Below, one piece after another: positions 1 through 11,886 of a stretch of DNA of 64,000 nt. Location: positions 131,150,001 to 131,214,000 of the forward strand of contig NC_064820.1 in assembly GCF_024166365.1 (NCBI RefSeq), given 5' to 3'. Source of the stretch: Elephas maximus indicus. Lineage: Eukaryota; Chordata; Mammalia; Proboscidea; Elephantidae. Each line of letters starts with the position of its first letter. Positions within the stretch are counted from its first letter, which is position 1. Under the pieces are notes generated by a model that ran no database searches, had not been told where the DNA came from, and saw nothing but the letters and a program-made list of their open reading frames with translations. A program made the position numbers and the translations under genes.

Positions 1-407
1 TTAGTTTTCTTTATCACCTCAACTTTACAATGCTTTAAGTGTTTACTGATAACATTCATCGTCATTCCTGGAAATTGTCTCCCCGCCCCCCACCCCAGAA
101 AAAAAGCTTGGAATGAAATATAATTAGGCTTAAGCTGAATCAGAGTAACTGTATCTAAGACATGAGTTTTTCTGTTTGTTTTTGTGATCCAGGGACCACC
201 TGCATGAAAGCTACTGCCAAATTCTCTCCAGCAGGGCCAAATGTCTCCATGGATTTTTCTATCTTTGAGGAATAAAAGTGACCAAGTAATTATAGCATCT
301 ATAATTCTCTCAACACTGTTTTCCAAACCCAAATACACCTAGATGATATACTAATTATAAACACTCCAGCTCCAAATTAGAAATTAGAGAAAATTAGTTC
401 TAAACAA

Positions 408-460
408 CCAACCAAAAACCCATTGCTGTTGAGTCAATTCTAACTCCTAGCAATGGGCTT
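408..460 (-). repeat. Afrotherian SINE tail fragment
   Basis: Reads aaccaaaaacccattgctg then ttgagtcaattctaactcc, the inverted 3' module of the local SINE family. The body and tRNA head are missing. Confidence 0.6.
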
Positions 461-1039
461 TTGTTTGTTTAAAACTAATTTTCCCTATTTAATTCCTAAT
501 CAAAATAAGAGCTAAATGGGCCCAGACAATAAAGCATGTATTCCTTTTTATTTTCCAAATTATACTTCAATTATTGCTCAAAAATAATTAATTTCCAGAA
601 TAATGGCTTACCGCTCATAGGCAATAGCCTCCCCACCAGACCTTTATTAAAAGACAGTAAAGTATGCAACTGGGCGGGGGGGAGGGGGTGGAAAAAAAAC
701 AGAACCAAAGTGAACAAGGAATTATTAGCAGACAACTGAACAAACTTCTAGAAGATGAAATATAGATAAAAGTTCATCTCACAGAACACGTACACAGGAG
801 GGCGGTGTGCTGGGGGAAAGTGGACAGACTTAAAAGTGGAAGGATTAACTGATAAAACAACTTTGCACCTGGCCCTCCTCAGCATCACTTAGCCTAACTG
901 CAGACTCCAACAAATTGGCTGATAGTACACCTCACTCACGCAAAGAGCTCCCAATTTGTTCTCCCATTCAGAAGAGAAGTGAGAGGGGCTACCTAAACAG
1001 TAACAGCAATACTTAACCATCATCTAGTCCTCCATTCAT

Positions 1040-2160
1040 AAATGCAGACAATCAAGGGTCACTATACGTGACAAAAATTAGCAGCAATAAAAAAGTCAAA
1101 CAAAAAAGAACAAGTGACCAGAGCAGAAAAAGAGACAATCCAAGTAAAAGTAATGGCAGAAAATTTTGCAAAGAAAACTCTAAATATCTAAATCTAACTC
1201 TGAAGATATTCAGACAGATTAAAGAAGATATTGCATCCTTAAAATAAAAACAACTTAATAAAAAAGAAATATCTGTGAAAAAAGATTTCTTGAGAGTTGA
1301 AAGTATGATTTCTGCTTTAAAAATGAAACTGTAACACTTGAAAAGAGTCAAGGTAATTTCCCAGAACAACAACAACCAAAAAAAATGAGAGAAAAAAAGA
1401 GGAAAAAAAGGTAAAGATCCAACTAACAAGAGAGAACAGAGAAAATAGAGTATAGAAAACTATTTTTTTTGAAATGAAATAAAGTTTCCCATAGCTAAAT
1501 AAAGATCATGCCTTCAACTGAAAGGGTTCTCTTTTAACAGCCAGGATGCATAACAGAATAGCCACACCTAGACCTATCATCATGCAATTTCAAATACCAG
1601 GAAAAAGAAAACTCCCAAAAGCTTCCAGGGAGGAAAAACAGAAACAATTACCAACAAAAGAAAATATCTCTAACTGGCATCAGACAACACTGGATGCTAG
1701 ACGACAACGGAGCAATACAGAACTTTCCAAATTCTGAAGAAAAATGTTTGTTAAACTGGCATTCTGTACCTAAGCCAACTACTAAGCACGTATGAGACAA
1801 AACAAAGTTATTTTCAGACAAACTAGGATTCACAAAGATTACTTCCTGCTATCCTTTCTGAATAAGTTACTTAAGAATGTTCTCCAACAAAATGAGGGAA
1901 GAAACCAAGTAAAAGGAAAACACGTGATCCAGAAGAAACTATGGGTCTAACTCGGCAGGCCTGAAGAGCAGAAAGCTCCAGAGAAGAAAGAAGGTGGACC
2001 TGTATAATGGACATTATGATAACGAGGCTGGAAAAATATGCTAAAGGCAAATTATTCCTTAGACAAGAAAAATGAAAGGCTATTTAGAAACAAAATTAAA
2101 ATTGTATAAGAAAAGTCAAGGCCCAAATATGAAGCAAACTAAAAAGGAGCATGTTTTGAC
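1040..2160 (+). mobile_element. Ancient L1M/HAL1-type fragment (ORF1 region)
   Basis: A-rich plus-strand sequence. Around 1680-1900 it carries the eroded mammalian L1 ORF1 3' signature: acaacactggatgctagacg, gagcaatacagaactttcc, attttcagacaaactagg, and then gttctccaacaaaatgagg. It has many stops and no young L1 match, so it predates the other L1s here. HAL1 (an ORF1-only L1 relative) and an L1M are both possible. Confidence 0.6.
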
Positions 2161-3120
2161 CAATTGATGTCATGTTACAAAAGGGAATACATCTAACACT
2201 GACAACAGGAATGTACATACTCCAACAAATTGGCCAGAAGCACACCCCACTCATAAGACCTAAGAAAAAAATAATCCCAGCATATCACTTGACAGCTCAG
2301 GGAATAGTATTCTCAATTGTCAGCCCTTCAGAAAAGCCACGCTATCCCTCACCCTGCTTTATTTTTATTCCTCTAGCACGTTATTACCAAACATTGTATC
2401 ACATATATCATTTCATTGATTCTAGTATACATTCTTCTCACTTTTTAACCCCGTTGAAACCAGCTCACACCTTAGAATCCACGGCATTTTACAACTGCTG
2501 AAAAACCTTTGGTGGATACTTTCTTAAAAGACTGTAAAAGCACCAGCATCAAAATGCTTCAGATTAGATGAAATATATTTATTTGCTTGCTGGATATCTC
2601 CTTCACTGTACTATCAGCTTCATGAGATGGGTAATTTAATTTCTGTATCTTCCACACCCACAGCAGTGACTGACACATACTAGATACATAGTCTGATCAC
2701 ATTTTAACGTCTCTGATATCAGGATAGGTCCAACAGAAGGGGTCCTATACATAATCGGCCCCAGGATTGTTTTTTTTTCTCCTTCTTAGTGGTACACACA
2801 ATAATGGTGAGTCATACAAATAGTAGCATCTAAGATTTGAGGAAATTCAGAAACAAAAAATTTGGAACAGGCTGAAGACAGCAGTGTGAACAAACTAACC
2901 CTTCATTTCAAAAAAAATGACGCCATAAATTTTTAAATCAAAGAAACAGAAAGCACACCTTATTATTTTGAGTTATGGAACTAAATATCCAAATAAATTA
3001 AATTAAAAAAAATAAAGGCTAAAAGTGAGTGTCTCCTGAAAAGGTGCAGGAGGCTGCTCTCAGTTTTCATTGTAAGTCAGTGTCTACCACTTCATTTTTA
3101 CCACGTGTGCATACTTTTAG

Positions 3121-3316
3121 GAACCCTAGGGGTACACTGGTTACTTAACAGAAAGGTCAGCGATTCGAACCCACCAGCTGCTGTGTGTAAGAATGATGTG
3201 GCAGTCTGCTTCTGTAAAGATTTACGCCCTTGAAAACCCTATAGGGCAGTTCTACTCTGTCCGGTAAAGTCGCTATGAGTCGGAATCAACTTGACAGCAG
3301 TGGGTTGGTTTTTCTG
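3121..3316 (+). repeat. Afrotherian tRNA-derived SINE
   Basis: The head gaaccctaggggtacactgg carries the A-box region, and gattcgaaccc a B-box. The 3' module cgctatgagtcggaatcaac is followed by gtgggttggttttt. It contains the middle segment (tggcagtctgcttctgtaaag) seen in longer family members. Confidence 0.85.
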
Positions 3317-3528
3317 GCACATGCTTTTTATGAACTTCAAGAAATATTTAATAAGAAGAGAGAAACAGAAATACACACACACCCCAAATCACACAGAAAC
3401 TGAGACTGGTATATTCACACAGACACAGTGAGGTATTCACACAGATACAGACAGAAAGGTATCCGGGGAAAACACAGAACCGAAGTCAGAGTTAGGTGCC
3501 TCCTGAAATTTCAACTAGGAGTGGAGAT

Positions 3529-3733
3529 GCTGTCGGTTGCCCTCAAGCAGATTCCAACTCATAGCCCAAGTGTGCAGAGTGGAACTGCACTCCACAGGGT
3601 TTTCAAGGCTTTAACCTTTTAGATGCAGACTACCAGGCCTTACTTCCGAGGCATCTCTGGATGGGTTTCAATCGCCAACCTTTCAGTTAGTTGCCAGTGC
3701 TCAATCATTTGTACCAACCACCGGGTCACCAGC
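3529..3733 (-). repeat. Afrotherian SINE, diverged, inverted
   Basis: The inverted tail (attccaactcatagccc) comes first and the inverted tRNA-like head (caccgggtcacc) last. It is more mutated than most copies in the window. Confidence 0.7.
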
Positions 3734-4882
3734 CGCCGTGGGAATAGAAACCCTGAATTCTGAAACCAAATTCAGCAAACCCCTAAAGCACGACATCAAC
3801 ACTCATGCTTGTTGATGACAAGTATGCCATTTTGCTGACGGGAGGGCCAAAGCAGGATCTGAAAAGGATTACAAGTTTACCTTTGTGCCATGGTCTGAAA
3901 GCTCAGACCCCTCAGGCTCTCTCATGGCCGCAGCACTCAACATTTGCGAAGCGCCCTTTCACCTACCCTGGCAGCATGACAACAGACGCGGTGATTGAGC
4001 ATGGTCTTTCATTTACCCGAAAGACTGATTATATTACTGGGGGTAGGGGAGAGTGGGTGGCAAAAGGTGGGGAAAGAGAGGAGGCTGCTGGCGGGGTGAA
4101 GAGCAGTCCGCGGCTCCGGTGACGGTGGCCATGACACACACAAATCCAGTTCGGGGAGGCCAGTGCAGAGAGGAACACCAGGGCCCGCGCCCGTCCCCGC
4201 AGAAGGAAAGACGATCGTTCCCCTGAGAAAAGCCAACGAGTCTGAAAACCCAACTTAGCTGAGGCACGGAAGAGGCAGTCTGTTCAGACTCCGCCCCTCC
4301 GTCTACGCCCAAGCAGGCGTAGAACGATCACAAAATGTCACAGGGCCGAGACTGAGCGCGCCAAAGCAAGACCCACCCCCAGGAGACAAGGACGCTCCAG
4401 GCGGGTCCCTCCCCTTCCTCCCTCCGCCCGCACAAAGCTCATTCATTCTTCAGGCGGGCTGCCAGACCTCCCAGTCGTCCGGCAGTCCCCGCACCGCAAA
4501 CCCACCAGCCGCTTTGTCTGGCGCTGGCCGGAAATAGGGGCGCGCACTCGTGCGCGCGCCCGGCCACCACCTCCCGGCACCTGGGTCCCGCGGCCGGGTG
4601 CTGTTTCTCCGCCGCAGTTGGCACGCACTGTCAGGTATCCAGGACTGAGAAATGCACATCCTAGCCTGAGCATCGCTACAACCCGAGCCTCCTCCGCGTC
4701 CTGGCCCCCCACCCCCGACCCCGGCATGAAACACTACATTCTTTCTCCCTCCCGGCGGCGGAGACCCTGCCCCATCCGAAGCCGGGGAGCACTTGCCCCT
4801 CGCCCGCCCTCCCTCCCTACTCATAAGCCGCTGGCGGCGCTGCCGGATCCTCCTCGCGCGCGCAAACGCAGCCTCCCGGCGA

Positions 4883-5471
<589 letters not shown>

Positions 5472-5474
5472 CTA

Positions 5475-5545
5475 TCAATCAATCAATCATAAAATACCCT
5501 TTGGAGGAAAACACACACACATACACATACGAACACACACGCACG
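5475..5545. repeat. Simple repeats in the LMNB1 5' flank: (ATCA)4 and (CA)n
   Basis: ATCAATCAATCAATCA at 5475-5490 and an imperfect CA tract at about 5512-5545 lie 225-300 bp upstream of the start codon, within the probable 5' UTR or core promoter. Both are potentially length polymorphic. Confidence 0.8.
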
Positions 5546-5593
5546 GGAAGACGCGAAGCGAGGGTGACCGAGAGGGCCGAGCAGGGTCCTCGC

Positions 5594-5612
5594 GCCGCCG
5601 CCGCCGCCGCCG
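5594..5612. repeat. (GCC)n triplet repeat
   Basis: A pure GCC run of about six units lies in the CpG island, about 345 bp upstream of the LMNB1 ATG. Confidence 0.85.
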
Positions 5613-5773
5613 ATTCTCCCGCCCGCAGCACTTTGTTTCCTCTCCGGCTGCGCCGAGCGGCAGGCGGGGGAGGAGGGCCGCGAGGGGCGGGCTGGAGGCG
5701 CGCCGCGGGGGGCGGAGGTGGCGTGGGCCGTGGCGCCGCACTCCCCAACATGGCCGGCGCGCGCTGGCACTCC

Positions 5774-5795
5774 CACGTGACCGCCACTGGCCAAT
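5774..5795. promoter_or_regulatory. CACGTG E-box and CCAAT box
   Basis: CACGTGAC starts at 5774 (canonical E-box of the USF/MYC/MITF type) and CCAATGG at 5791 (NF-Y type; it reads ATTGG in the LMNB1 direction). They are 12 bp apart and about 525-545 bp upstream of the ATG. Motif match only; binding is inferred. Confidence 0.5.
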
Positions 5796-5842
5796 GGGAG
5801 CCCCGCAGCGGGCTCTTGAGGCTTGAGGGCCGGGCTTCTAAA

Positions 5843-5848
5843 TTCAAA
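5843..5848 (-). promoter_or_regulatory. Candidate CHR element TTTGAA
   Basis: TTTGAA on the LMNB1 strand, preceded within a few bases by GGGCCCG. CHR elements (TTTGAA) bind the DREAM/MuvB complex in G2/M genes, and LMNB1 expression is known to be cell-cycle linked. A six-base motif is weak evidence on its own. Confidence 0.3.
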
Positions 5849-6101
5849 ATCGGGCCCTACCGCAACCGTCGGCTTGGCGCGCTGGGCTGGGCGTGGCCCG
5901 GGCGAGACTGAGGGCAGTGGGGAGGGGCGCCGGGGACCGCCCCCCGCGGCTCTCCGCCCAGCGCCCGTCCGGCCTTCCCGCCGCCCGGTGGGGTTTCGTA
6001 GAGGGGCCGAGTCGGCGAGTGGCGGGAAGGGCCCGGAGGTTTCCGGGGCGGGTCCGCACCGCCGCCTACACTCGGCTGTTCAGGGAAATTCAAATGTAAA
6101 C

Positions 6102-6113
6102 GTCCCTAGCAAC
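6102..6113. promoter_or_regulatory. X-box-like (RFX) site
   Basis: GTCCCTAGCAAC, reverse complement GTTGCTAGGGAC, has the two half-sites and AG/CT centre of an RFX X-box. It lies at the upstream edge of the CpG island. Motif match only. Confidence 0.4.
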
Positions 6114-6206
6114 CACACAGGCCGCGACTGCCTCGGGTGCTGTAACCTTACCTCCTGCCCGGAGGAGAAGGCTCGGAAAAAGCCCCGAGGCCGGGCGCCT
6201 GCCGAG

Positions 6207-6214
6207 TTACGTAA
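6207..6214. promoter_or_regulatory. Palindromic TTACGTAA (PAR-bZIP/NFIL3 D-box type)
   Basis: A perfect 8-bp palindrome identical to the D-box core TTAYGTAA bound by DBP/HLF/TEF and NFIL3, near the outer edge of the CpG island. Motif match only. Confidence 0.4.
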
Positions 6215-6260
6215 TGGCGCTTGCGTCGGAGGTTCGAAGGGTTCCAAGTGCAAATCTTTA

Positions 6261-6689
6261 TTTTTCTCTTGTATGGAAGAACGTGTACTAAACATCCCTG
6301 CCCTTGAAATTGAAATACGTGTGTCTTGAAACCGACAGGTAAATACAAAAGAGAATCTAGAAACGCTGATTTTAAATTATCGGTTACCAGTGCTGATTGG
6401 TGTTCCCTGATCTGTCAGTTTCTTACAATTTAGGGGGTTTGTAAAATCGACAGCTCACAGATGATAGCATTAACATACGACAGTAAATAGAAGCGCAAGC
6501 TGCTAATTGTCATACTTCATGAAAATTAGATGCATAAAAACATGAACTTGTGAAAACTTGAAATGACTTTTTGTTTCAAAAAAAGTCTTGTCCAAGTTGT
6601 AACTGACAAGTCGTTCTGTTCAGTGAATCCCTTTGAAAAGTTTAACTTTTTAGGCTAACGTTTACTGGGTACTTTGTGTCTTGTTCTGT
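6261..6689. other. Unique intergenic DNA, no feature seen
   Basis: AT-rich sequence immediately upstream of the LMNB1 CpG island. No ORF, repeat or RNA signature recognised. Confidence 0.6.
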
Positions 6690-6875
6690 GCTCGGTGCTT
6701 TTCGTGGACTGTTCGTCCTTACAGCGCTGTGGTGACGGAACTTGATTTCCACTTTACAGATGAAGAAAGGTTACAAATTATTTAAAGCTGCCCAGCGGGC
6801 GACAGGACACATTTGAACCCAGGCGATTTGGCCCTTAACTATAACCCAGATCGCCACCTCACAACCTGTTAGGAA
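6690..6875 (-). repeat. MIR, inverted
   Basis: Contains tttacagatgaagaaaggtt and, further on, tttgaacccaggcgatttgg, followed by ccttaactataaccc. This is the order of a reverse-oriented MIR (tail-proximal core first, tRNA-like head last). Confidence 0.7.
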
Positions 6876-7499
6876 GACGTTTGTAATTACATGTCAGTTA
6901 CATTAATAATGGCAGAAATAGAGGCCAGGATGTTCTTTATTAATCATGACGTGCACATAAGAAGCAGTGAAGGCCACTGGGCTGGATATTCAGCCTCGGG
7001 GAATTTCTGGCACTTTGTGAATAATTGTACTTATTGTTCTATTTCCTATCCTGTTATCTAAGGTACCTCCTTGCTTGCGCTCCTCTAGAATGAGTTGACA
7101 AAGCTTCCATTTTAAGTTGTCATCGAGGAATTTGTAAGTACTTAAATATTCAGATGGTTTTAATAATGTAAAGGGATCTTAAAAATCCAAATGATAAAGA
7201 AATGAGGTCTAGAAGGTGCGTGTTGGGTGAGGCTGGTGGAATCAACATCTAATGTAAATCTGCTCTCATCCCACAGAAGCCCTTCTATTAAATTGAAGGT
7301 ATGGTTTTTATTCCTTACTCCCTTTTACCTCAGACTTTTAAAAAACACTTGGATATTGTCCTTTAAAATTATTTTCTGTTTATTTTTGAAGTTTTAAGAC
7401 TATGTGTGAAGTGAGTTAAGCCATGATCTCTACTGCTCTAAATCCCATGAAGTTTCTTTTGATAGAGTCCCTAAATCTCAATTTGTTTTAGGATAACCC
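6876..7499. other. Unique intergenic DNA, no feature seen
   Basis: No recognisable coding or repeat structure. Confidence 0.5.
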
Positions 7500-7641
7500 G
7501 TTAAAAACCAAACGCATTGCCATCCTGTCGATTCCAACTCACAGTGATCTTCTAGGACAGAGCAGAACTGTCCCATAGGGTTTCCAAGGAGCTGCTGGTG
7601 GATTTGAACGGCCCAACTCTTAACCACTGCACCACCACTCA
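7500..7641 (-). repeat. Afrotherian SINE, inverted
   Basis: aaaaccaaacgcattgccat is followed by a diverged tail, cccatagggtttccaagg and the inverted head ttaaccactgcaccacc. Confidence 0.85.
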
Positions 7642-7687
7642 CATCATATTCTGTTATACCTGATATCTGAAACAACAAATACGTTGG

Positions 7688-7830
7688 AGTCAGACACTTA
7701 AGGATTTGCTGTTGACAGCTGTATAACTTTGGGGAGATTCCTTGGTTTCCTCATACAAAAATGGGAATGATTCTTACCTTGCAAAGGTTTTTTGTAAGGA
7801 TTAAATAAAATAATAAGTGTAATGTGTTAA
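7688..7830 (+). repeat. MIR
   Basis: ggagtcagacacttaagg, then ttcctcatacaaaaatggg and gtaaggattaaataaaat follow the MIR core order in forward orientation. Confidence 0.7.
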
Positions 7831-7841
7831 TATGTGGAGAC

Positions 7842-7935
7842 TCCCCCACGTGTCTGTCAGTTTGTCATACTGTGGGGGCGTGCACATTGCTGTGATGCTG
7901 GAAGCTATGCCACCCATATTCAAATACCAGCAATA
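7842..7935 (+). mobile_element. RTE/BovB LINE 5'-end fragment
   Basis: cccccacgtgtctgtcag, then tgctgtgatgctggaagc and caaataccagca match the first ~95 nt of the full-length RTE at 49210. The 3' part is absent, which is unusual for target-primed insertions. Confidence 0.8.
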
Positions 7936-7985
7936 TTTGAGTAGTAACTCTTACTAAGAGTAATCCCATGTCTATAATCGTAATC

Positions 7986-8152
7986 CAAAAAAAAAAAAAA
8001 CCCCTGCCGTCGAGTCGATTCCGACTCATAGCGACCCCATCGGACAGGGTAGAACTACCCCATAGAGTTTCCAAGGAGTGCCTGGAGGATTTGAACTGCC
8101 CACCTCTTGGTTAGCAGCCATAGCACTTAACCACTACGCCACCAGGGTTTCC
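7986..8152 (-). repeat. Afrotherian SINE, inverted, young-looking
   Basis: The A-run is followed by ctgccgtcgagtcgattccg, ctcatagcgaccccatcg, then cccatagagtttccaagg and the inverted head ccactacgccaccaggg. It is close to the family consensus. Confidence 0.9.
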
Positions 8153-8305
8153 GTCTACAATCATAAAAAATAAAAATTAAAAAAACCCAAAAAGAATGGA
8201 AAATCCCTTAGCCTTAGAATTAGACAGTGTACAAAATTTTGGTCAGATACTTTACTAAATGTACTTCTTTTATTCTCTGGACTTTTCCCATGCCTAACTC
8301 TTTAC

Positions 8306-8448
8306 TTGGAGCCCTGGTGGTACAGTGGTTAAGAGCTACAGCTGCTAACCAAAAAGTAGGCACTTTAAGTCCACTCCTTGGAATCCCTATGGGGCAGATC
8401 TACTCTGTCCTACAGGGTTACTCCATGGCAATGGGTTTGGTTTTTGAT
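8306..8448 (+). repeat. Afrotherian SINE with 11-bp TSD
   Basis: The head ggagccctggtggtacagtg is followed by ttaagagctacagctgc; the tail ends aatgggtttggtttttg. Flanked by TAACTCTTTAC at 8295-8305 and 8449-8459, a clear target-site duplication. Confidence 0.92.
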
Positions 8449-8459
8449 TAACTCTTTAC

Positions 8460-9027
8460 CTGGTGGCCCTGTGTCTTTGTTGCTTTTTCGTATTAAGTTT
8501 GTCCAGCACTTTTCATTCAAATAATTCCTGAAATCCCATCACCTCTGAAGTTTTCCGCCATGAATTAGAAGAGAAGTAACTATATAAGTTTGGTGGCAAA
8601 ACTTCCTGAATTTACTAGGCCAATTATAATTTTAACCATTCAGCCTTGTTTTTCCTACAAATCCTCTTACTAGTCAGGGCACATGTTCTGGTTATTGGTT
8701 AGGCCATATATATCCCCCACCAAGCCTCAACGTACCCTGCCATCATTTCTGTCTTTCATACTCCTATGATACACAGCTACCTCACTACTTATTGAGTGCT
8801 TATTTGATATTTGCCCTACTTTCTGTGTGTCATTTGGTCAATACAAATTAAGGTCAATTTTCATTTGAGCACATATTCGAGTAAGCTGTCAAGAAAGGAG
8901 TGGTTCAGGAAACTGAACCAGAGAAAGGGGAGAAAGCTACTGGGGTTGGGGCAGGGAGTAGAACACAAAGAGATGATGCTCTCCTAAAAGCCGACAAATC
9001 CCCAAGGGATATGGTGGGTGTAGTCTA
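8460..9027. other. Unique intergenic DNA, no feature seen
   Basis: No recognisable ORF or element. Confidence 0.5.
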
Positions 9028-9192
9028 ATCTGTTGTTATTGTTGTCGTTAGGTGATGTCTAGTCGGTTCCAACTCATAGCAACCCTATATGTAATAGAAC
9101 AAAATGTCCCGTCCTGTACCATCCTCACAAGTGTTGCTATGTTTGAGCCCATTGTAGCAGCCACTGTGCCAGTCCATCTTATTGAGGGTCTA
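9028..9192 (-). mobile_element. RTE/BovB 3'-end fragment, inverted
   Basis: ttgttgtcgttaggtgatg, then tagtcggttccaactcatag is the inverted RTE 3' terminus. It is followed by the inverted sequence that in other copies precedes it (tgtgccagtccatcttattg). Confidence 0.8.
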
Positions 9193-10640
9193 ATTTAGGC
9201 ATGTAAAAATCCAAGAGATCCTGTCTGGGAATGGAATAACTTTGGAAGTTCATATATAGAACACCATAGCGGGGGCGGGGGGGAACTTATCAAAGACAAT
9301 AATAAAAAAAAAGGGGTGGCAATAGGAGTTAGCCTCAGGGACCAGGATTGACAGGAAAGAAGCCAAAAAAACAACAGACTTAAGCTTCTCAGGTCAGGTC
9401 CAAGGAAGTTCACCAGGGATACTTTGGGGGAGTGCAGGGAAGAAACTGGGAAAGACTCTAGGGCAGAAAAATACAGGATATCCAAGAACTCTGTGCAGAA
9501 GGGGCCCAGCCTAGGGTGGAGGTGGGGAGGCAGGAAAAGGAGGAAAAGAGACTGAGAGCTAGCAGTAACCCGGCTTTGTGCCAGGGGAAAGGAGTGACAG
9601 CTGGCAGATAGCTGAGCATTCAGTGCAAACAAATGGACTAGCTAAGGCTGCCATACAAAATGAAAAAAAAAAAAATTGCTAAGTGGTACCTGTTCAATAT
9701 ATGTTTGCTGAGTGGATGAATGAGGAAATAAATTAATTACATGGTCCTCTACTGGGCCACATTGTTTCTATTTGACATACTCTGATTTTGATTTTTGTGT
9801 TTTAAAAAGAGCTAAGGCAATTTAAAGACTTAGGGCAATTTAAAGATATACCTATCATCTTTAATAGGATTGTTCTTATAGCACAGCAACCTAAAAGTTT
9901 ATATACTGCTCAAATTTTCAAATATGTTTGCTTGTTAAGATCTGAACATTTGACAATAGTGGAATTGGTGGAGTTCTTTCTTTTTAACTCAGTGATTCCA
10001 CCTCACTGATAGCCTATGGCTCAGTCAAAAAGAGAAAGCAAATTTGAACTCTTCCATTTTAGTCTTATTTTATGCCAAAATATATTAACACTGCAATACT
10101 TTTTTTTTAATTATTTTTAAAAGCATTTCTTAAGATAGTTTTGTGTATCTGGTTTTTAATAGTTTTTTATCTTACACTGGTATGCCTCCTCACCCTATAT
10201 GTGGCATTTTTGCCTTTTGAGTGGTTAAAAATAATAAAGACTGGTGTCAAGGCTGATAGATAATTCAGCTATTCTAGTCTGATTGGCACTGATCTAGCTC
10301 AAAGTTCTTCCTACCCAATAACTCTAATTTATTATTAATTTAATTCTTTGATTACATAAGCAAGAATTTTCTCACCTAAAATATCTTCACCACCACCACT
10401 CCTCTTTCATTTTGGTTGAAATTCCCCCGTAAGACTTGGTCTTTTGAGTTGACCTAAAAAGGTAAGGGCAGCTGAGTACAGGAAAGTGGAGGAAAAGGAA
10501 AATACAATATTTGGATATCTGATGTGGTGGAATAAAAGAATTTCCAACCAGGGTATCAGTGAATTCTTTCTTCTTCCTCATTACCACAACTTTGGGGTGC
10601 CATTCTTACCGGGCACATTCTTAGCTTCTGCATTCAATAG
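9193..10640. other. Intergenic DNA, no gene seen
   Basis: Includes an A-run at about 9662-9676 and AT-rich unique sequence. A purine-rich stretch at about 9260-9600 gives long but unconvincing minus-strand frames. No element recognised. Confidence 0.5.
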
Positions 10641-10949
10641 TGTTATGGGTTGGATTGTGTCCCCCCAAAATGTATATTAATTTGTCTAGGCCATCATTCC
10701 CAGCAAGAAGCATCAGGGGCAGAGCACGGCCTTTGAACCGAGGGTCCCTGAACTGAGAAGCTCCTAGACCAGGGGAAGATTGATGGCAAGGACCTTTCCC
10801 CACAACTGACAGAGAGAGAAAGCCTTCCCCAGGAGCTGGCAACCTGAATTCAGACTTCTAGCCTCCTAAACTGTGAGAGAATAAACTTCTGTTTTTAAAG
10901 GCATCCATTCATGGTATTTCTTTTACAGCAGCGCTAGATAACAAAGACA
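10641..10949 (+). mobile_element. Solo LTR, ERVL-MaLR (MLT1-like), shortened
   Basis: Begins TGTTATGGGTTGGATTGTGT and ends agataacaaagaCA. The 3' half has the family's ctgtgagagaataaacttct (AATAAA-containing) motif. Flanked by 5-bp direct repeats AATAG (10636-10640 and 10950-10954). Shorter than the sister LTR at 33371, so it has an internal deletion. Family name from recalled consensus, not a search. Confidence 0.75.
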
Positions 10950-10954
10950 AATAG

Positions 10955-11280
10955 CTGTGGGGCAGATACATGAAAAGAAAGCCTGTCTGGCTGAAACAGT
11001 TCCTTCCACCCCATCTTCCCAACGCTACCACTCCTAAGCTCAATCAAACCCTCCTAGCTGGGGAAGGAAGGAGAGTTTGAAGCCAGATGCACTGAAGGGC
11101 CATGGTTCCGTGTTCCACCCCTGGCTAAGTTGGGGGTAGAGGTTAGATCCGAGAGTAGAGATGGTTTGTGCCACACAGAATTGCCCCGTGTTCTCTCCAC
11201 CTTGGTGCAGCAGAGCGGAATCCAAGAGCAGCCTTCTCTAGAACCATGGCAGTTGCAGCCTCAAAAAGATGGCAGCGTTT
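10955..11280. other. Unique intergenic DNA left of L1-A
   Basis: No recognisable coding or repeat structure. The end (gatggcagc, just before 11280) weakly resembles ggcagc after the L1-A poly(A), a possible very short TSD. Confidence 0.5.
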
Positions 11281-11886
11281 TTTTTTTTTAGCGGATTTAC
11301 TGGAAAAACAAGTTTCCCAGGTCTGATATCTCTGCTTATTCAACAGAGCCCTAACTGACCCACAACAGGGAACTGAGGGCTGAAGCTCCCCCCAGACCAC
11401 CTAGTCTCTTGCCTTAGGGGTCTAAGGAGGGTGACACCTACCAATCAGTAGAGGTACTTGCACTGGGGGCCTAAGGTACAGCTGCAGAGCCCTCCCACCA
11501 AGGTGCTATAGGAATAGAGACACACCTACCTCACTGACACTTGGGGGAAGCCTCTCAGCATCCTACCCCCCCCGGAGTGTGAACCGCAGCTGCTAATAGA
11601 ATCTGGTGCACACAACTATCACCACTACTTCTTGAGGTGGATAGGTGATAGGGTGCAGCACACACTTGATGACCCAAAATCAGATTCTACCCAAGAATAG
11701 TGAATAGACTCAGGCATATATATCTGGCCACAGCCCAAACCAGCTGGTAATAGGTCATAAGTAAGTCAAAGGCTACAACAAACAAGACAGCACAATCTAG
11801 TGGCCCATCCACGTATATTGAAAGAAAACAAAACAAGATAAGATTCAGTGAGCAAATATAGAACAAATCACTACTATATCTTAGTA

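Noticed and set aside
1052..1429. 125-codon minus-strand frame rich in F/L/S
   Set aside because: Antisense of an A-rich old L1M/HAL1 segment; apparent hydrophobicity is a composition effect.
9195..9632. 145-codon minus-strand frame
   Set aside because: No domain, low-complexity F/L/S/P composition opposite a purine-rich stretch.
11281..11290. Clear TSD for L1-A
   Set aside because: Only ggcagc matches between the flanks (before 11280 and after 19506), too short to assert.
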